Shown: positions 1 through 8,072 of the stretch, in pieces | How positions within the stretch are numbered: the stretch's first letter is position 1 | Layout of the letters: every line of letters starts with the position of its first letter | Assembly (NCBI RefSeq): GCF_000473225.1 | Contig: NZ_KI421509.1 | Span: 2,932,868-2,996,867 of the forward strand | Origin: Sedimentitalea nanhaiensis DSM 24252 | GTDB lineage: Bacteria; Pseudomonadota; Alphaproteobacteria; Rhodobacterales; Rhodobacteraceae | DNA: 64,000 bases | Direction of reading: 5' to 3' | The notes under the pieces: generated by a model | Database searches by the model: none | Told to the model about the DNA's origin: nothing | Seen by the model: only the letters and a program-made list of their open reading frames with translations | Program-made: the position numbers and the translations under genes

Positions 1-95
1 AGGACCAGCCGTTCGGTTTCAAGAACCGGCAGCGCCATGTGCGCGGCGGCGGCGATCGATGCGCCGGGGCAGGGGAGGGTGACGGGCGAGACCAT
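1..95 (-). CDS. GNAT-family N-acetyltransferase, N-terminal fragment
   Basis: This is the first ~31 codons of a gene that runs off the left edge. Its ATG lies six bases beyond the ffh stop codon on the same strand, so it is probably co-transcribed with ffh. Translation gives a short leader followed by LPVLETERLVL, the typical opening beta strand of RimJ/RimL-type acetyltransferases. A GNAT gene directly after ffh, before the rpsP-rimM-trmD group, is a common arrangement in Rhodobacteraceae. The call rests on that short motif and on position; the substrate cannot be inferred from so little sequence. Confidence 0.6.
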   Translation of the reverse strand, partial: MVSPVTLPCPGASIAAAAHMALPVLETERLV

Positions 96-101
96 AACGG
101 T

Positions 102-1595
102 TTATTTCTTTTTCCCGAAACCCGACAGGCCGGGGGGCAGGCCCATGCCGCCGCCAAGGCCGGGCAGGCCGCCGGGCATCTTGCCGCCCATCTGCTTGGC
201 CGCCGCCTCGAGTGCGGCCGGGTCCATGTCGGCGGGCATGCCGCCCTTGCCGAACATGCCCTTCATCGCCTGTTTGAGCATGCCGCCTTTGCCCATCTTG
301 CCCATCTTCTTCATCATGTCGCCCATCTGGCGGTGCATCTTGAGCAGCTTGTTGAGGTCAGACACCTGCATGCCGGCACCGGCGGCGATGCGTTTCTTGC
401 GGCTGGCCTGCAGGATCTGCGGGTTGGCGCGTTCCTTTTTGGTCATCGACTGAACCAGGGCGATCTGCTGTTTCAGGATCTTGTCGTCAAACCCGGCGTC
501 TTCGACCTGTTTGGCCATCTTTTTCATGCCGGGCATCATGCCCATCATGCCCTGCATGCCGCCCATCTGGATCATCTGTTCCAGCTGCATTTTCAGGTCG
601 TTCATGTTGAACTGACCCTTCATCATGCGCTTCATCATCTTTTCGGCCTGTTCGGCCTCGATGGTTTCCTGGGCCTTTTCGACCAGCGACACGATATCGC
701 CCATGCCCAGGATGCGCCCGGCGATGCGGTCCGGCTCAAACGTCTCGATGGCATCCATCTTTTCGCCAAGGCCGACAAAGCGGATCGGCTTGCCGGTCAC
801 CGCGCGCATCGACAGGGCGGCACCGCCGCGCCCGTCGCCATCCATCCGGGTCAGCACCACGCCGGTGACGCCGATCTTGTCGTCGAACTCGGTGGCGACA
901 TTGACCGCGTCCTGCCCGGTCAGCCCGTCGACGACCAGCAGGGTTTCGCGCGGGTTCGCCACGTCGCGCACCTCGGCGGCCTGCTGGATCAGTTCGGCGT
1001 CGATATGCAATCGCCCCGCAGTGTCCAGCATGTAGACGTCATAACCGCCAAGCGAGGCCTGGGTCTTGGCGCGTTTGGCGATCTGTACCGGGGTTTCGCC
1101 CTTGACGATGGGCAGGGTGTCGACGCCGATCTGGTTGCCCAGAATCGCCAGCTGTTCCATCGCGGCGGGGCGGTTGGTGTCGAGGCTCGCCATCAGCACG
1201 CGCTTGCCTTCGCGGTCTTTCATCCGCTTGGCCAGCTTGGCGGTGGTGGTGGTTTTACCCGAGCCTTGCAGGCCGACCATCAGGATCGGGGCGGGCGGAT
1301 TGTCGATTTTCAGCTTGCCGGGGTCGCCTTCGCCGGTCAGCACGTCGATCAGCGCATCGTGCACGATCTTGACGACCTGCTGGCCCGGGGTGACCGATTT
1401 GGTCACCGCCTGTCCGGTGGCCTGATCCTGTACTTTCTTGATGAAGTCGCGGGCAACCGGCAGCGACACGTCGGCCTCGAGCAGGGCCACGCGGACCTCG
1501 CGCAGGGCGGTTTTGACATCCTCGTCAGACAGCGCCCCCTGCTTGGTCAGCCGGTCAAAAACACCTGAAAGGCGTTCGGATAGGTTTTCAAACAT
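102..1595 (-). CDS. ffh: Signal recognition particle protein Ffh (SRP54)
   Basis: Ffh is the GTPase subunit of the signal recognition particle. It binds 4.5S RNA and signal sequences of nascent membrane proteins and delivers ribosomes to FtsY. The 497-residue product has the N-terminal helical bundle (1-90), then the G domain with the P-loop GLQGSGKTTTT (about 108-118), the DTAGRL motif and TRMDGDGRGG. The C-terminal M domain is rich in methionine and glycine, as expected for the signal-peptide groove. I chose the ATG at 1595 (MFENLSERLS), where Ffh proteins normally begin; the frame stays open 44 codons further upstream, but that extension does not resemble the family. Confidence 0.97.
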   Translation of the reverse strand: MFENLSERLSGVFDRLTKQGALSDEDVKTALREVRVALLEADVSLPVARDFIKKVQDQATGQAVTKSVTPGQQVVKIVHDALIDVLTGEGDPGKLKIDNPPAPILMVGLQGSGKTTTTAKLAKRMKDREGKRVLMASLDTNRPAAMEQLAILGNQIGVDTLPIVKGETPVQIAKRAKTQASLGGYDVYMLDTAGRLHIDAELIQQAAEVRDVANPRETLLVVDGLTGQDAVNVATEFDDKIGVTGVVLTRMDGDGRGGAALSMRAVTGKPIRFVGLGEKMDAIETFEPDRIAGRILGMGDIVSLVEKAQETIEAEQAEKMMKRMMKGQFNMNDLKMQLEQMIQMGGMQGMMGMMPGMKKMAKQVEDAGFDDKILKQQIALVQSMTKKERANPQILQASRKKRIAAGAGMQVSDLNKLLKMHRQMGDMMKKMGKMGKGGMLKQAMKGMFGKGGMPADMDPAALEAAAKQMGGKMPGGLPGLGGGMGLPPGLSGFGKKK

Positions 1596-1794
1596 GGCCG
1601 CGTGGCCTCCGTGCCGGTTTCCGATGCCCCCAACATGGGATGGGGCGACTAAATGCGCAATCGCCCCCACGGGCGTAACACGCTGGTGGAGGGCGATCCC
1701 CATGAAGGGGACCGGAAGATCTGACACTTCCGGACGATTGCAACAGCGGTTAGCCGCTCCTGCCGGGGCGAGTCAAGGGGTCAGTTCATGGGGG

Positions 1795-2607
1795 TCAGAG
1801 CCGCGCGCGCTGGAAATGCATCGCGTCCTTGCCCCACAGGCGGATCGCCGGAAGCCATTCGTTGGCCTCCATGATGTCGAGGAAATCCTTGTATTCGGCA
1901 CCGCAGAACAGCGCGCCCGGGCATCGGGTGCGCAATCCGTTCGGTGCCGCGAAAAAGTCTATGGCGCATCCGTAGGCATGCATCGACCAATTGTTCGATC
2001 CGCGCATCTTGCGGTGGTTGTAGGCCCCGGCGTAGCGGTCGAGGCCAAGGCCGCGCCACCTGGCTTCGCCATAGTGATTTCGGATTTCCGTCAGCGCCTT
2101 TTCAAGCTGTGGCGCGCAGTCCTTGTGGACGCGGATCTTGTTGGTTTTCTGGCGCAGGTTCCAGTCGATCCGGAAGTCGAACGGAAATTCGAGCCGGACC
2201 AGCTGCGCTTCGATGGCCGGGCCGGGGGTGCCGTAGACCGTGCCGACGGTGTTCTGTTTGGGAATCGTTCCGCCCCCCGCGGGGCTGGGCAGGGGCGTGC
2301 GGTCGATCGTTTCCTCGTGCCCGTTGATCTGTTTGAACAGATAGGCATTCAGCGCCTCTTCGGTGTTCACACCGTGCCAGCCATCGACATCGCCGGCGTC
2401 AAAGCCGAGTTCGTTGAGACAGGCCTGCACAGCGGCGGTTTCGCGACGCTTCTCGAAGGTGGTGGTGGGATCGAAGGTGTATGCGTCTTTGTGCTTGGCC
2501 TCTACCGCGCGTATCGCCGCCTGGGTGATCGGGCCAAGCACGCCGTCGATGCCGCCTTGATAGAATCCGCACGAGGCCAGCAACATCTGCAAATGCCGGT
2601 TTTCCAT
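1795..2607 (-). CDS. Peptidoglycan-binding M15-family peptidase (D-Ala-D-Ala carboxypeptidase/endolysin-like)
   Basis: The 270-residue protein appears to be a peptidoglycan hydrolase. Two putative peptidoglycan-binding repeats occupy about residues 5-35 and 60-90 (LQMLLASCGFYQGGIDGVLG and a second copy around CLNELGFDAGDVDG). The C-terminal half carries a VanY/M15-type zinc site: SMHAYGCAIDF supplies a His and an Asp, and MHFQ near the end supplies the final His. The start at 2607 has an AAGGAG ribosome-binding site about seven bases upstream. There is no signal peptide, which suits a phage-type endolysin needing a holin or other export route, but no phage genes are nearby. Exact bond specificity is not visible. 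Confidence 0.8.
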   Translation of the reverse strand: MENRHLQMLLASCGFYQGGIDGVLGPITQAAIRAVEAKHKDAYTFDPTTTFEKRRETAAVQACLNELGFDAGDVDGWHGVNTEEALNAYLFKQINGHEETIDRTPLPSPAGGGTIPKQNTVGTVYGTPGPAIEAQLVRLEFPFDFRIDWNLRQKTNKIRVHKDCAPQLEKALTEIRNHYGEARWRGLGLDRYAGAYNHRKMRGSNNWSMHAYGCAIDFFAAPNGLRTRCPGALFCGAEYKDFLDIMEANEWLPAIRLWGKDAMHFQRARL

Positions 2608-2806
2608 GAACCGCTCCTTCCAAAAATTTTGAATTAAATAAGAGCGATTATGCACTTGATGGGTGATTCTTGCTAAGCTTTTTCTCGCATGTCGCGCAGA
2701 GCGGGCCGTTTGGTCCCGGGGTCCGGTGCCGGGGTGGCGGTTTTGACAGAGGTCTGAGGGGGACAGAAACAGGACAGAGAGCAAGCCGGTCGGTGACGTG
2801 GATCAG

Positions 2807-2838
2807 CCGGCGTGGCCCGGTCGAGCGAGCCACGCCGG
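2807..2838 (-). terminator. Stem-loop downstream of azoR
   Basis: A perfect 10-bp stem (CCGGCGTGGC pairing with GCCACGCCGG) encloses a 12-base loop, starting nine bases beyond the azoR stop codon on the minus strand. No T-run follows, so it may be a weak or Rho-assisted terminator or a 3'-end stabiliser. Confidence 0.45.
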
Positions 2839-2846
2839 ACCCGGCC

Positions 2847-3428
2847 TCAGGCGGCCAGGGCGGTGATCTGTGCGGCGGCGGAGTCAAGCGCGGCGTCCTG
2901 GTCCGCGTTCAGCCGGTCGGCGGCAACGATCTGCACATCTGTGACACCCATGAAGCCCAGGACAAAGCGCAGATAGCCCGAGGCGAAATCCGCGTCCGAG
3001 CCGATTTCGGCACCGCCGGTGGCGATGGCGATGATCGCGCGCTTGCCGGTCAGCAACCCGCGCGGGCCGGTTTCGGTGTATTCAAAGGTGCGCCCGACGC
3101 GGGCGATCAGGTCGACCCAGGCCTTGAGGCTGGCAGGAATACCGAAATTGTACATCGGGGTGCCAATCACGATGGTATCGGCGGCGGCTAGTTCGTCGAC
3201 CAGCCGATCGGACAGGGCGAGGGTCTCGCGCTGGGCATCGGTGCGGACGTCGTCGGGGGTGAAGGTGGCCCCGACCCAGGCCTCGGTGATCTGCGGCAGG
3301 GCCTGGGACAGGTCGCGGTGGATCAGGTGGTCGGGCGACAGGCGATCCACGATACGGGCGCTGAGATCGCGCGAGACAGAGCCGTGGTGGCGGGCTGAGG
3401 TGTCGATATGCAAGAGGGTCTGTGTCAT
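2847..3428 (-). CDS. azoR: FMN-dependent NADH-azoreductase
   Basis: This 193-residue flavodoxin-fold protein resembles AzoR, which uses NADH and FMN to reduce azo bonds and quinones in the cytoplasm. It starts LLHIDTSARHHGSVSR, the phosphate-binding loop for FMN, and contains TPMYNFGIPASLKAW, the flavin-contacting segment typical of AzoR/NQO-like reductases. Length matches the family (about 200 residues). An AAGGACC ribosome-binding site precedes the ATG. It is divergent from a LysR-type gene, and the intergenic space contains a dyad operator, so quinone or dye stress may control it through that regulator. Confidence 0.92.
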   Translation of the reverse strand: MTQTLLHIDTSARHHGSVSRDLSARIVDRLSPDHLIHRDLSQALPQITEAWVGATFTPDDVRTDAQRETLALSDRLVDELAAADTIVIGTPMYNFGIPASLKAWVDLIARVGRTFEYTETGPRGLLTGKRAIIAIATGGAEIGSDADFASGYLRFVLGFMGVTDVQIVAADRLNADQDAALDSAAAQITALAA

Positions 3429-3477
3429 CGGTTTGGTCCTTGTGGAGGGTGGCTGTGATGTGATGCAGAGTTAGCCC

Positions 3478-3531
3478 TTGCAAATTTGAACGCAACGGGC
3501 GAAAAAAAACGGGTGATGTTGAAATTTGCAC
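3478..3531. promoter_or_regulatory. Paired inverted operator between azoR and its divergent LysR gene
   Basis: Two copies of a 14-base element lie in opposite orientation, TTGCAAATTTGAAC at 3478-3491 and GTTGAAATTTGCAC at 3518-3531. They match at 12 of 14 positions when one is inverted, and their centres are 40 bases (about four helical turns) apart. Each core is itself nearly palindromic. That geometry fits a LysR tetramer bound to recognition and activation sites. The right copy reaches within 13 bases of the chosen LysR start, suggesting autoregulation. Confidence 0.6.
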
Positions 3532-3543
3532 ATGGGGTGGCGA

Positions 3544-4422
3544 ATGGAAAACTGGGATGAAGTGCGGACGGCCTTTCATGTTGCCCGGATGGGCACCGTG
3601 AGCGGTGCGGCCGGGGTACTGGGCGTGCACCATGCCACCGTGATCCGCCATATCGACGCCATCGAGGCGCGGCTGGGGGTCAAGCTGTTTCAGCGCCATG
3701 CGCGGGGATATACGCCGACCGAGGCAGGCGCCGACCTGTTGCGGGTGGCGCAGGCGACGGACGATCAGTTCAACCAGCTGGTCGGGCGGCTGAAGGGGCA
3801 GGGCGACGCGGTCAGTGGCGAACTGGTGGTGACGTCGCTGGTCGGCCTGTCGCCGCTGCTGGCACCGGTCCTGACCGGTTTTCAGCGCGCGCATCCCGAT
3901 CTGATGGTGCGGTACCTGACCGGAGACCGGCTGTTCCGGCTGGAATATGGCGAGGCCCACGTGGCGATCCGCGCCGGGTCGGTGCCCGAGCAGCCGGACA
4001 ATGTGGTGCAGCCATTCACGACGTTGCGCGCGGGGCTTTATGCCAGCAGGGACTATGCCGAGGCCCATGGCATCCCCAATGGTATCGAGGAGTTTGCCGG
4101 ACATCGCTTTGTCGGCCATGACGATGAAAACAATCGCGCGCCGTTCTTTCGCTGGCTGCGCGCCACGGTTGCCCCCGAGGCGATCACCTTTCGCGCCAGC
4201 AGCGGCATGGCGAACGAACATGCGGTGATGGCGGGGGCCGGAATCGGGTTTCTGCCGGAATGGATGGCGGCGCAGCGCGACGATCTGGTGCAGGTGATGG
4301 CACCGCAGCCGGACTGGTCCTCCAGCCTGTGGCTGGTGACCCATGTGGACCTGCACCGCAGCACCAAGGTGCAGAGCTTTACCAAATATCTCAAGACCCG
4401 CGCCGGGGACTGGGCGCTGTGA
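3544..4422 (+). CDS. LysR-family transcriptional regulator (probable azoR regulator)
   Basis: The product (292 residues) has an N-terminal winged helix-turn-helix (about 3-62, including GTVSGAAGVLGVHHATVIRHID) and a periplasmic-binding-like effector domain that ends WSSSLWLVTHVDLHR. The HTH form VHHATVIRHIDAIEARLGVKLF is typical of the AaeR/DsdC-like group. I chose ATG 3544 because most relatives begin MENWDE; a TTG at 3526 and an ATG at 3532 are in frame but overlap the operator. It is divergent from azoR, the usual layout for a LysR regulator and its target. The stop overlaps the GTG of the following EamA gene, so the two are probably one transcript. Confidence 0.9.
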   Translation: MENWDEVRTAFHVARMGTVSGAAGVLGVHHATVIRHIDAIEARLGVKLFQRHARGYTPTEAGADLLRVAQATDDQFNQLVGRLKGQGDAVSGELVVTSLVGLSPLLAPVLTGFQRAHPDLMVRYLTGDRLFRLEYGEAHVAIRAGSVPEQPDNVVQPFTTLRAGLYASRDYAEAHGIPNGIEEFAGHRFVGHDDENNRAPFFRWLRATVAPEAITFRASSGMANEHAVMAGAGIGFLPEWMAAQRDDLVQVMAPQPDWSSSLWLVTHVDLHRSTKVQSFTKYLKTRAGDWAL

Positions 4423-5315
4423 GATTGGGCGTTGTGAGGCCGCAGACGGTCGGCCACCTGTCGATGCTGCTGTTTTCGGCGCTGGTCGCGGGGTCGTTTT
4501 CGCTGGGATCGCTGGTCGCCAACGAAATCGCGCCGACCGCGCTGACGGCGGTGCGGTTCGGGCTTGCATCGCTGATCATGGCTGCGGTGGCCTGGGGGGC
4601 CGACGGGCTGCCCCGGTCGACCTTTGCCGCGCCGTGGCGGTATCTGGTGCTGGGCGGGCTGTATGTGGTCTATTTCGTCACCATGTTCGAAGGGCTGAAG
4701 ACCGCGCCGCCGGTCAGCGCCGCCGCCGTGTTCACATTGACCCCGGTGATCGCGGGCCTGTTCGGCTGGTTTCTGCTGCGCCAGGTCATGACCCCGCGCA
4801 TGGTGCTGGCGCTGGGCATCGGGGCCATCGGGGCGCTGTGGGTGATCTTTCGCGCCGATTGGGGCGCGTTGCGGGCCTTTGAAATCGGGCGGGGCGAGGC
4901 GATTTTCTTTTTCGGCTGCATTGCCCATGCGATTTATCCGGCGTTGATGCGCCGCCTCAGCCGGGGCGAGTCGGCCCCGGCCTTTACCTTTGGCGTGGTG
5001 GTGGCGGGTTTTTTGATTCTGACCGTTGTGGGCTGGTCCGAGATCCGCGCCACCGACTGGGCCAAGCTGCCTGCCATTGTCTGGATCACCTTGGTGTATG
5101 TGTCGGTCTTTGCCACCGCCGGCACCTTTCTGCTGGTGCGGATCGCGGCGCTGCGGCTGCCCTCGGCCAAGGTGATGGCCTATACCTATCTCACGCCCAG
5201 CTGGGTGATCCTGTGGGAGATCGCACTGGGCAAGGGCGCGCCCACCGGGCTGATCCTGATCGGGATCGCGCTGACGGTGGTGGCGCTGTTGCTGTTGCTG
5301 CGGGATGAGGGCTGA
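4419..5315 (+). CDS. EamA-family (DMT superfamily) transporter
   Basis: A 298-residue inner-membrane protein with about ten hydrophobic segments, arranged as two EamA repeats (roughly 15-140 and 155-290), as in drug/metabolite exporters. The GTG start at 4419 overlaps the LysR stop as GTGA, which indicates translational coupling; an ATG at 4464 is an alternative. Linkage to LysR and azoR suggests export of a compound sensed by the regulator, but the substrate is unknown. Confidence 0.85.
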   Translation: MRLGVVRPQTVGHLSMLLFSALVAGSFSLGSLVANEIAPTALTAVRFGLASLIMAAVAWGADGLPRSTFAAPWRYLVLGGLYVVYFVTMFEGLKTAPPVSAAAVFTLTPVIAGLFGWFLLRQVMTPRMVLALGIGAIGALWVIFRADWGALRAFEIGRGEAIFFFGCIAHAIYPALMRRLSRGESAPAFTFGVVVAGFLILTVVGWSEIRATDWAKLPAIVWITLVYVSVFATAGTFLLVRIAALRLPSAKVMAYTYLTPSWVILWEIALGKGAPTGLILIGIALTVVALLLLLRDEG

Positions 5316-5412
5316 GCGCGCCACGCAGGCGATCGTCGACAACTCGGAGCAGTGGAAGGCGGCGTTCCCGCAGCCGAATGAGGTGTGGCGGCAGCGGGTG
5401 ATAAAGCGGTGA
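5305..5412 (+). CDS. Possible 35-residue small ORF downstream of the EamA gene
   Basis: An ATG at 5305 overlaps the last eleven bases of the EamA gene in another frame and opens a 35-codon frame ending in TGA at 5412. The peptide is polar, with two tryptophans (SEQWKAAFPQPNEVWRQRV), and resembles no small protein I know. It might be a genuine coupled small gene, a remnant of a longer gene, or chance. It ends 27 bases before the convergent ArsR stop. Confidence 0.25.
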   Translation: MRAERATQAIVDNSEQWKAAFPQPNEVWRQRVIKR

Positions 5413-5439
5413 CCGCTGCCTTTGGCCACCGTGCGTTGT

Positions 5440-5772
5440 TCAGGTTTCGCGGTGGTCCAGTTCGGCTGCCAGAAACCGCTCGAAGGCGTCGAGGTTCACC
5501 GGCTCGAACTGACCGAACCCCTGCATCCAGACCGAGGCGCCGCGCAGGGCGTCGGGTTCGAGCTTGCACCATTTCACCCGACCGCGTTTTTCCTGGCTGA
5601 TCAGCCCGGCGCGGGTGAGGATGGTCAGGTGTTTGCTGATCGCCGCCAGCGACATGTCGAACGGTTCGGCCACGTCGGTCACGGCCATGTCGTCTTCGAG
5701 CAACATCGACAGGATCGCCCGACGGGTCGGGTCAGCAAGCGCGGCAAAAACGGATTCCAGCGTATCGGACAT
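5440..5772 (-). CDS. ArsR/SmtB-family winged-helix repressor
   Basis: This 110-residue protein is a single winged-helix domain. It has the family's ALADPTRRAILSML opening and the recognition segment DMSLAAISKHLTILTRAGLI. It lacks the paired cysteines or histidines of metal-sensing ArsR proteins, so it probably belongs to the SdpR/YczG-like subgroup often found with SRPBCC or small-molecule genes. No SRPBCC partner follows here. The ATG at 5772 was chosen because relatives begin MSDTLE; the frame stays open 13 codons upstream. A 16-bp perfect palindrome 32 bases before the start is its likely operator. Confidence 0.9.
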   Translation of the reverse strand: MSDTLESVFAALADPTRRAILSMLLEDDMAVTDVAEPFDMSLAAISKHLTILTRAGLISQEKRGRVKWCKLEPDALRGASVWMQGFGQFEPVNLDAFERFLAAELDHRET

Positions 5773-5803
5773 GTGTTGCCCTAGCCGCAGGCGGGCGGGA
5801 TCG

Positions 5804-5819
5804 TCAACCATATGGTTGA
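5804..5819. promoter_or_regulatory. Perfect palindrome, probable ArsR operator
   Basis: TCAACCATATGGTTGA is a perfect 16-bp palindrome lying 32-47 bases upstream of the ArsR start. The AACCATATGGTT core is the kind of site bound by SdpR-like ArsR repressors. Its place over the likely promoter points to negative autoregulation. Confidence 0.7.
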
Positions 5820-5943
5820 ATATGGGATTTGCGCCCCGGCGCGGGGAATCCGACCGCGACAGATTTTCCCGAGGTGTGGTTCTGGTTGGAAAACTTATTT
5901 AAAACAGTTGGTTGAGTGCGGTTCGGCGAAGCCGATCGGGCAA

Positions 5944-5972
5944 TTGACTCTGTGGCCCGCAGGCACTAGCAC
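5944..5972 (+). promoter_or_regulatory. Candidate housekeeping promoter of the F0 ATP synthase operon
   Basis: TTGACT at 5944-5949 is followed by a 17-base spacer and TAGCAC at 5967-5972. Transcription would begin about 25 bases before the chosen atpI start. The -35 box is good and the -10 box weak, so this is a prediction only. Confidence 0.4.
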
Positions 5973-6002
5973 CATGCCAGACAAAGCGTGAGGGATATCG
6001 CG

Positions 6003-6332
6003 GTGACCGACGAGGACCAAAAGCAGCGTTTGGCGCGGCTGGAGGCCCGGATCGACGCGGCCAAGGGGGAAGCCCCGAGCAAATCCCACGCCGACGAACA
6101 TTATTCGCAGGCGCATCTGGCCTGGCGCATGGTGATTGAACTTGTGGTCGGTCTGGGGATCGGCTTTGGGATTGGATATGGGCTGGATCGTCTGTTCGGG
6201 ACGCTGCCGATCTTTCTGATCCCGTTTACATTGCTGGGTCTGGCGGCGGGCATTAAGACGATGCTGCGCAGCGCACGCGAGATCCAGACGACACAACTGG
6301 CCGACGAGGCCGAAAAGAACGAGAGGGACTGA
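6003..6332 (+). CDS. atpI: ATP synthase protein I (AtpI/AtpZ family)
   Basis: AtpI is a small membrane protein thought to help assemble the c-ring or to carry Mg2+ for the synthase. The 109-residue product has a charged N-terminus, two transmembrane helices ([18 protein letters not shown] and a second around [15 protein letters not shown]) and a charged tail. It opens the F0 operon. I prefer the GTG at 6003, because AGGGA lies seven bases before it; a GTG at 5988 would add five residues. It ends three bases before the atpB start. Confidence 0.88.
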   Translation: MTDEDQKQRLARLEARIDAAKGEAPSKSHADEHYSQAHLAWRMVIELVVGLGIGFGIGYGLDRLFGTLPIFLIPFTLLGLAAGIKTMLRSAREIQTTQLADEAEKNERD

Positions 6333-6335
6333 ACC

Positions 6336-7106
6336 TTGGCAAGCGAATCGATGGGTGTAGAGCACGTTTCGGAGGAAAGCGGTCTGGTTTTTCACCCGAT
6401 GGATCAGTTCATCGTCAAGCCGCTGTTTGGCGACGGGCCGATTGCCTGGTACACGCCGACCAACGTCACCCTGTGGATGGCGCTGGCGGTTCTGGCCATC
6501 ATCGCGCTGATGGTTCTGAGCACCAGAAAACGCGCCATCGTGCCTGGCCGCGGTCAGTCCATTGCCGAACTTGCCTATGGCTTCGTCTACAAGATGGTCG
6601 AGGATGTCACCGGCAAGGATGGCATCAAGTATTTCCCCTATATCATGACGCTGTTCCTGTTCATCGTCTGTGCGAACTTTCTGGGGCTGATCCCCGGTTC
6701 GTTCACCACGACCAGCCATCTGGCCGTCACGGTGGTGATGGCGCTGGCGGTGTTCCTGACCGTCACCGTTCTGGGGTTCTACCTGCACGGGGTCAGTTTC
6801 CTCAAGCTGTTCTGGATCGAGCAGGCACCCTTGGTGCTGCGTCCGATTCTGGCGCTGATCGAGGTGATCTCGTATTTCGTGCGCCCGGTCAGCCACTCGA
6901 TTCGTCTGATGGGCAACATGATGGCCGGACACGCGGTGATGAAAGTGTTCGCCGCCTTTGCCGGGCTTGCCGTCATCGCGCCGGTCTCGGTGCTGGCGAT
7001 CAGTGCGATCTATGCGCTGGAAATCCTGGTGTCGTTCATCCAGGCCTATGTTTTTGCAATCCTGACTTGTGTCTATCTCAAGGACGCATTGCACCCGCAA
7101 CACTAA
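6336..7106 (+). CDS. atpB: F0F1 ATP synthase subunit a
   Basis: Subunit a forms the proton half-channels beside the c-ring in the inner membrane. The 256-residue protein has the family's amphipathic N-terminus ([17 protein letters not shown]) and about five or six transmembrane helices. The segment [14 protein letters not shown] contains the essential arginine (R190). A TTG start at 6336 fits the GAGAGGG site nine bases upstream; an ATG at 6351 is the alternative and would drop five residues. It sits between atpI and atpE in the usual order. Confidence 0.97.
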   Translation: MASESMGVEHVSEESGLVFHPMDQFIVKPLFGDGPIAWYTPTNVTLWMALAVLAIIALMVLSTRKRAIVPGRGQSIAELAYGFVYKMVEDVTGKDGIKYFPYIMTLFLFIVCANFLGLIPGSFTTTSHLAVTVVMALAVFLTVTVLGFYLHGVSFLKLFWIEQAPLVLRPILALIEVISYFVRPVSHSIRLMGNMMAGHAVMKVFAAFAGLAVIAPVSVLAISAIYALEILVSFIQAYVFAILTCVYLKDALHPQH

Positions 7107-7171
7107 AGAACACGGGGTCGCATTTCGCGGGCCCAACGAAACCAACTCATTCCATCGTAAGGAGAAATATC

Positions 7172-7408
7172 ATGGAAGGTGACATCGTTCAAATGGGCGC
7201 ATATATCGGCGCAGGTCTGGCTTGTACCGGTATGGGCGGAGCTGCTGTCGGTGTGGGTCACGTTGTCGGCAACTACCTGTCCGGCGCGCTGCGCAACCCG
7301 TCGGCGGCTGGCGGCCAGATGGCGACCATGTTCATCGGTATCGCATTCTCGGAAGCGCTGGGGATCTTTTCGTTCCTCGTCGCGCTTCTGCTGATGTTCG
7401 CCGTCTAA
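7172..7408 (+). CDS. atpE: F0F1 ATP synthase subunit c
   Basis: Subunit c builds the rotor ring that carries protons through F0. The 78-residue protein is a two-helix hairpin with a glycine-rich first helix ([17 protein letters not shown]), the polar loop ALRNPSA, and a second helix with the proton-binding carboxylate E61 in [10 protein letters not shown] strong AAGGAGA site precedes the ATG. A GC-rich stem-loop follows the stop. Confidence 0.98.
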   Translation: MEGDIVQMGAYIGAGLACTGMGGAAVGVGHVVGNYLSGALRNPSAAGGQMATMFIGIAFSEALGIFSFLVALLLMFAV

Positions 7409-7434
7409 ACCTTAGGAAGCTTCATCCTTACGGT

Positions 7435-7462
7435 CGGGCGGTGCGCAGAGGCGTGCCGCCCG
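7435..7462 (+). ncRNA. GC-rich stem-loop in the mRNA between atpE and the b' gene
   Basis: CGGGCGG pairs with CCGCCCG, continued inwards by CGC/GCG around an AGAG loop across a small TG/TG internal bulge. No T-run follows, so it is unlikely to terminate. In other bacteria hairpins just after atpE stabilise that message or slow transcription, which helps the c subunit exceed the other subunits. That role here is inference. Confidence 0.5.
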
Positions 7463-7491
7463 GTGTAGGCTAAGTTCCCAAGGAGAACGAC

Positions 7492-8067
7492 ATGGCAACC
7501 GAAACCACAGCAGCCCAACACGTCGAACCTCTTGCGCTTGAAGAGGCCGGCATGTGTGTCGACGCGAACGGCGGCGCCATCGGCATGCCGCAGCTCTGCT
7601 TTGACTGGTTCCCCAACCAGATGTTCTGGCTGGCGGTCACTCTGGTCGTGATCTTTCTGGTGCTGTCGCGTGTGGCGCTGCCGCGTATTGCGGCCATTCT
7701 GGCCGAGCGCCAGGGCACCATCACCAACGATATCGCCGCCGCCGAAGACCTGAAGGCCAAGGCGGTCGAGGCCGAAGCGGCCTATAATCAGGCGCTGGCC
7801 GATGCCCGGACCGAGGCGCAGGTAATCGTCGCCAAGGCCAAGGCGGATATTCAGGCCGAACTGGATGTCGCCATCCAGAAGGCAGATGCCGAGATCGCCG
7901 CCAAATCGGCGGAATCCGAAAAGGCCATTGCGGAAATCCGCGCCGGGGCGCTGGACAGCGTCAAGGCCGTGGCCACAGACACCGCAGCCGAACTGGTTTC
8001 GGTTCTGGGTGGTTCGGTGGATGCCAAGGCGGTGGATGCCGCCGTCGCTAGCCGGTTGAAAGGATAA
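7492..8067 (+). CDS. F0F1 ATP synthase subunit b' (second b-type subunit)
   Basis: Subunit b' pairs with b to form the heterodimeric peripheral stalk found in photosynthetic and many alphaproteobacteria. The 191-residue product has a 45-residue N-terminal extension, one transmembrane helix ([16 protein letters not shown]), then a long alanine- and glutamate-rich coiled coil. [16 protein letters not shown] is characteristic of the b' group. AAGGAGA lies upstream of the ATG. The b gene follows five bases later, so the pair is made in stoichiometric amounts. It is often named atpF', atpG or atpX. Confidence 0.95.
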   Translation: MATETTAAQHVEPLALEEAGMCVDANGGAIGMPQLCFDWFPNQMFWLAVTLVVIFLVLSRVALPRIAAILAERQGTITNDIAAAEDLKAKAVEAEAAYNQALADARTEAQVIVAKAKADIQAELDVAIQKADAEIAAKSAESEKAIAEIRAGALDSVKAVATDTAAELVSVLGGSVDAKAVDAAVASRLKG

Positions 8068-8072
8068 GAGAC

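Noticed and set aside
39-1568. 509-codon open frame antisense to ffh, His- and Gly-rich
   Set aside because: A GC-rich shadow frame of ffh; composition is not protein-like and it lies wholly within a clear gene.
1795-2607. Prophage or gene-transfer-agent lysis cassette
   Set aside because: The M15 peptidase looks endolysin-like, but neighbours are chromosomal housekeeping or metabolic genes and there is no holin, spanin or phage structural gene.
2761-2846. TGATCC near 2800 on the minus strand as an RpoE promoter
   Set aside because: It is downstream of azoR with no fitting -10 or gene start; chance match.
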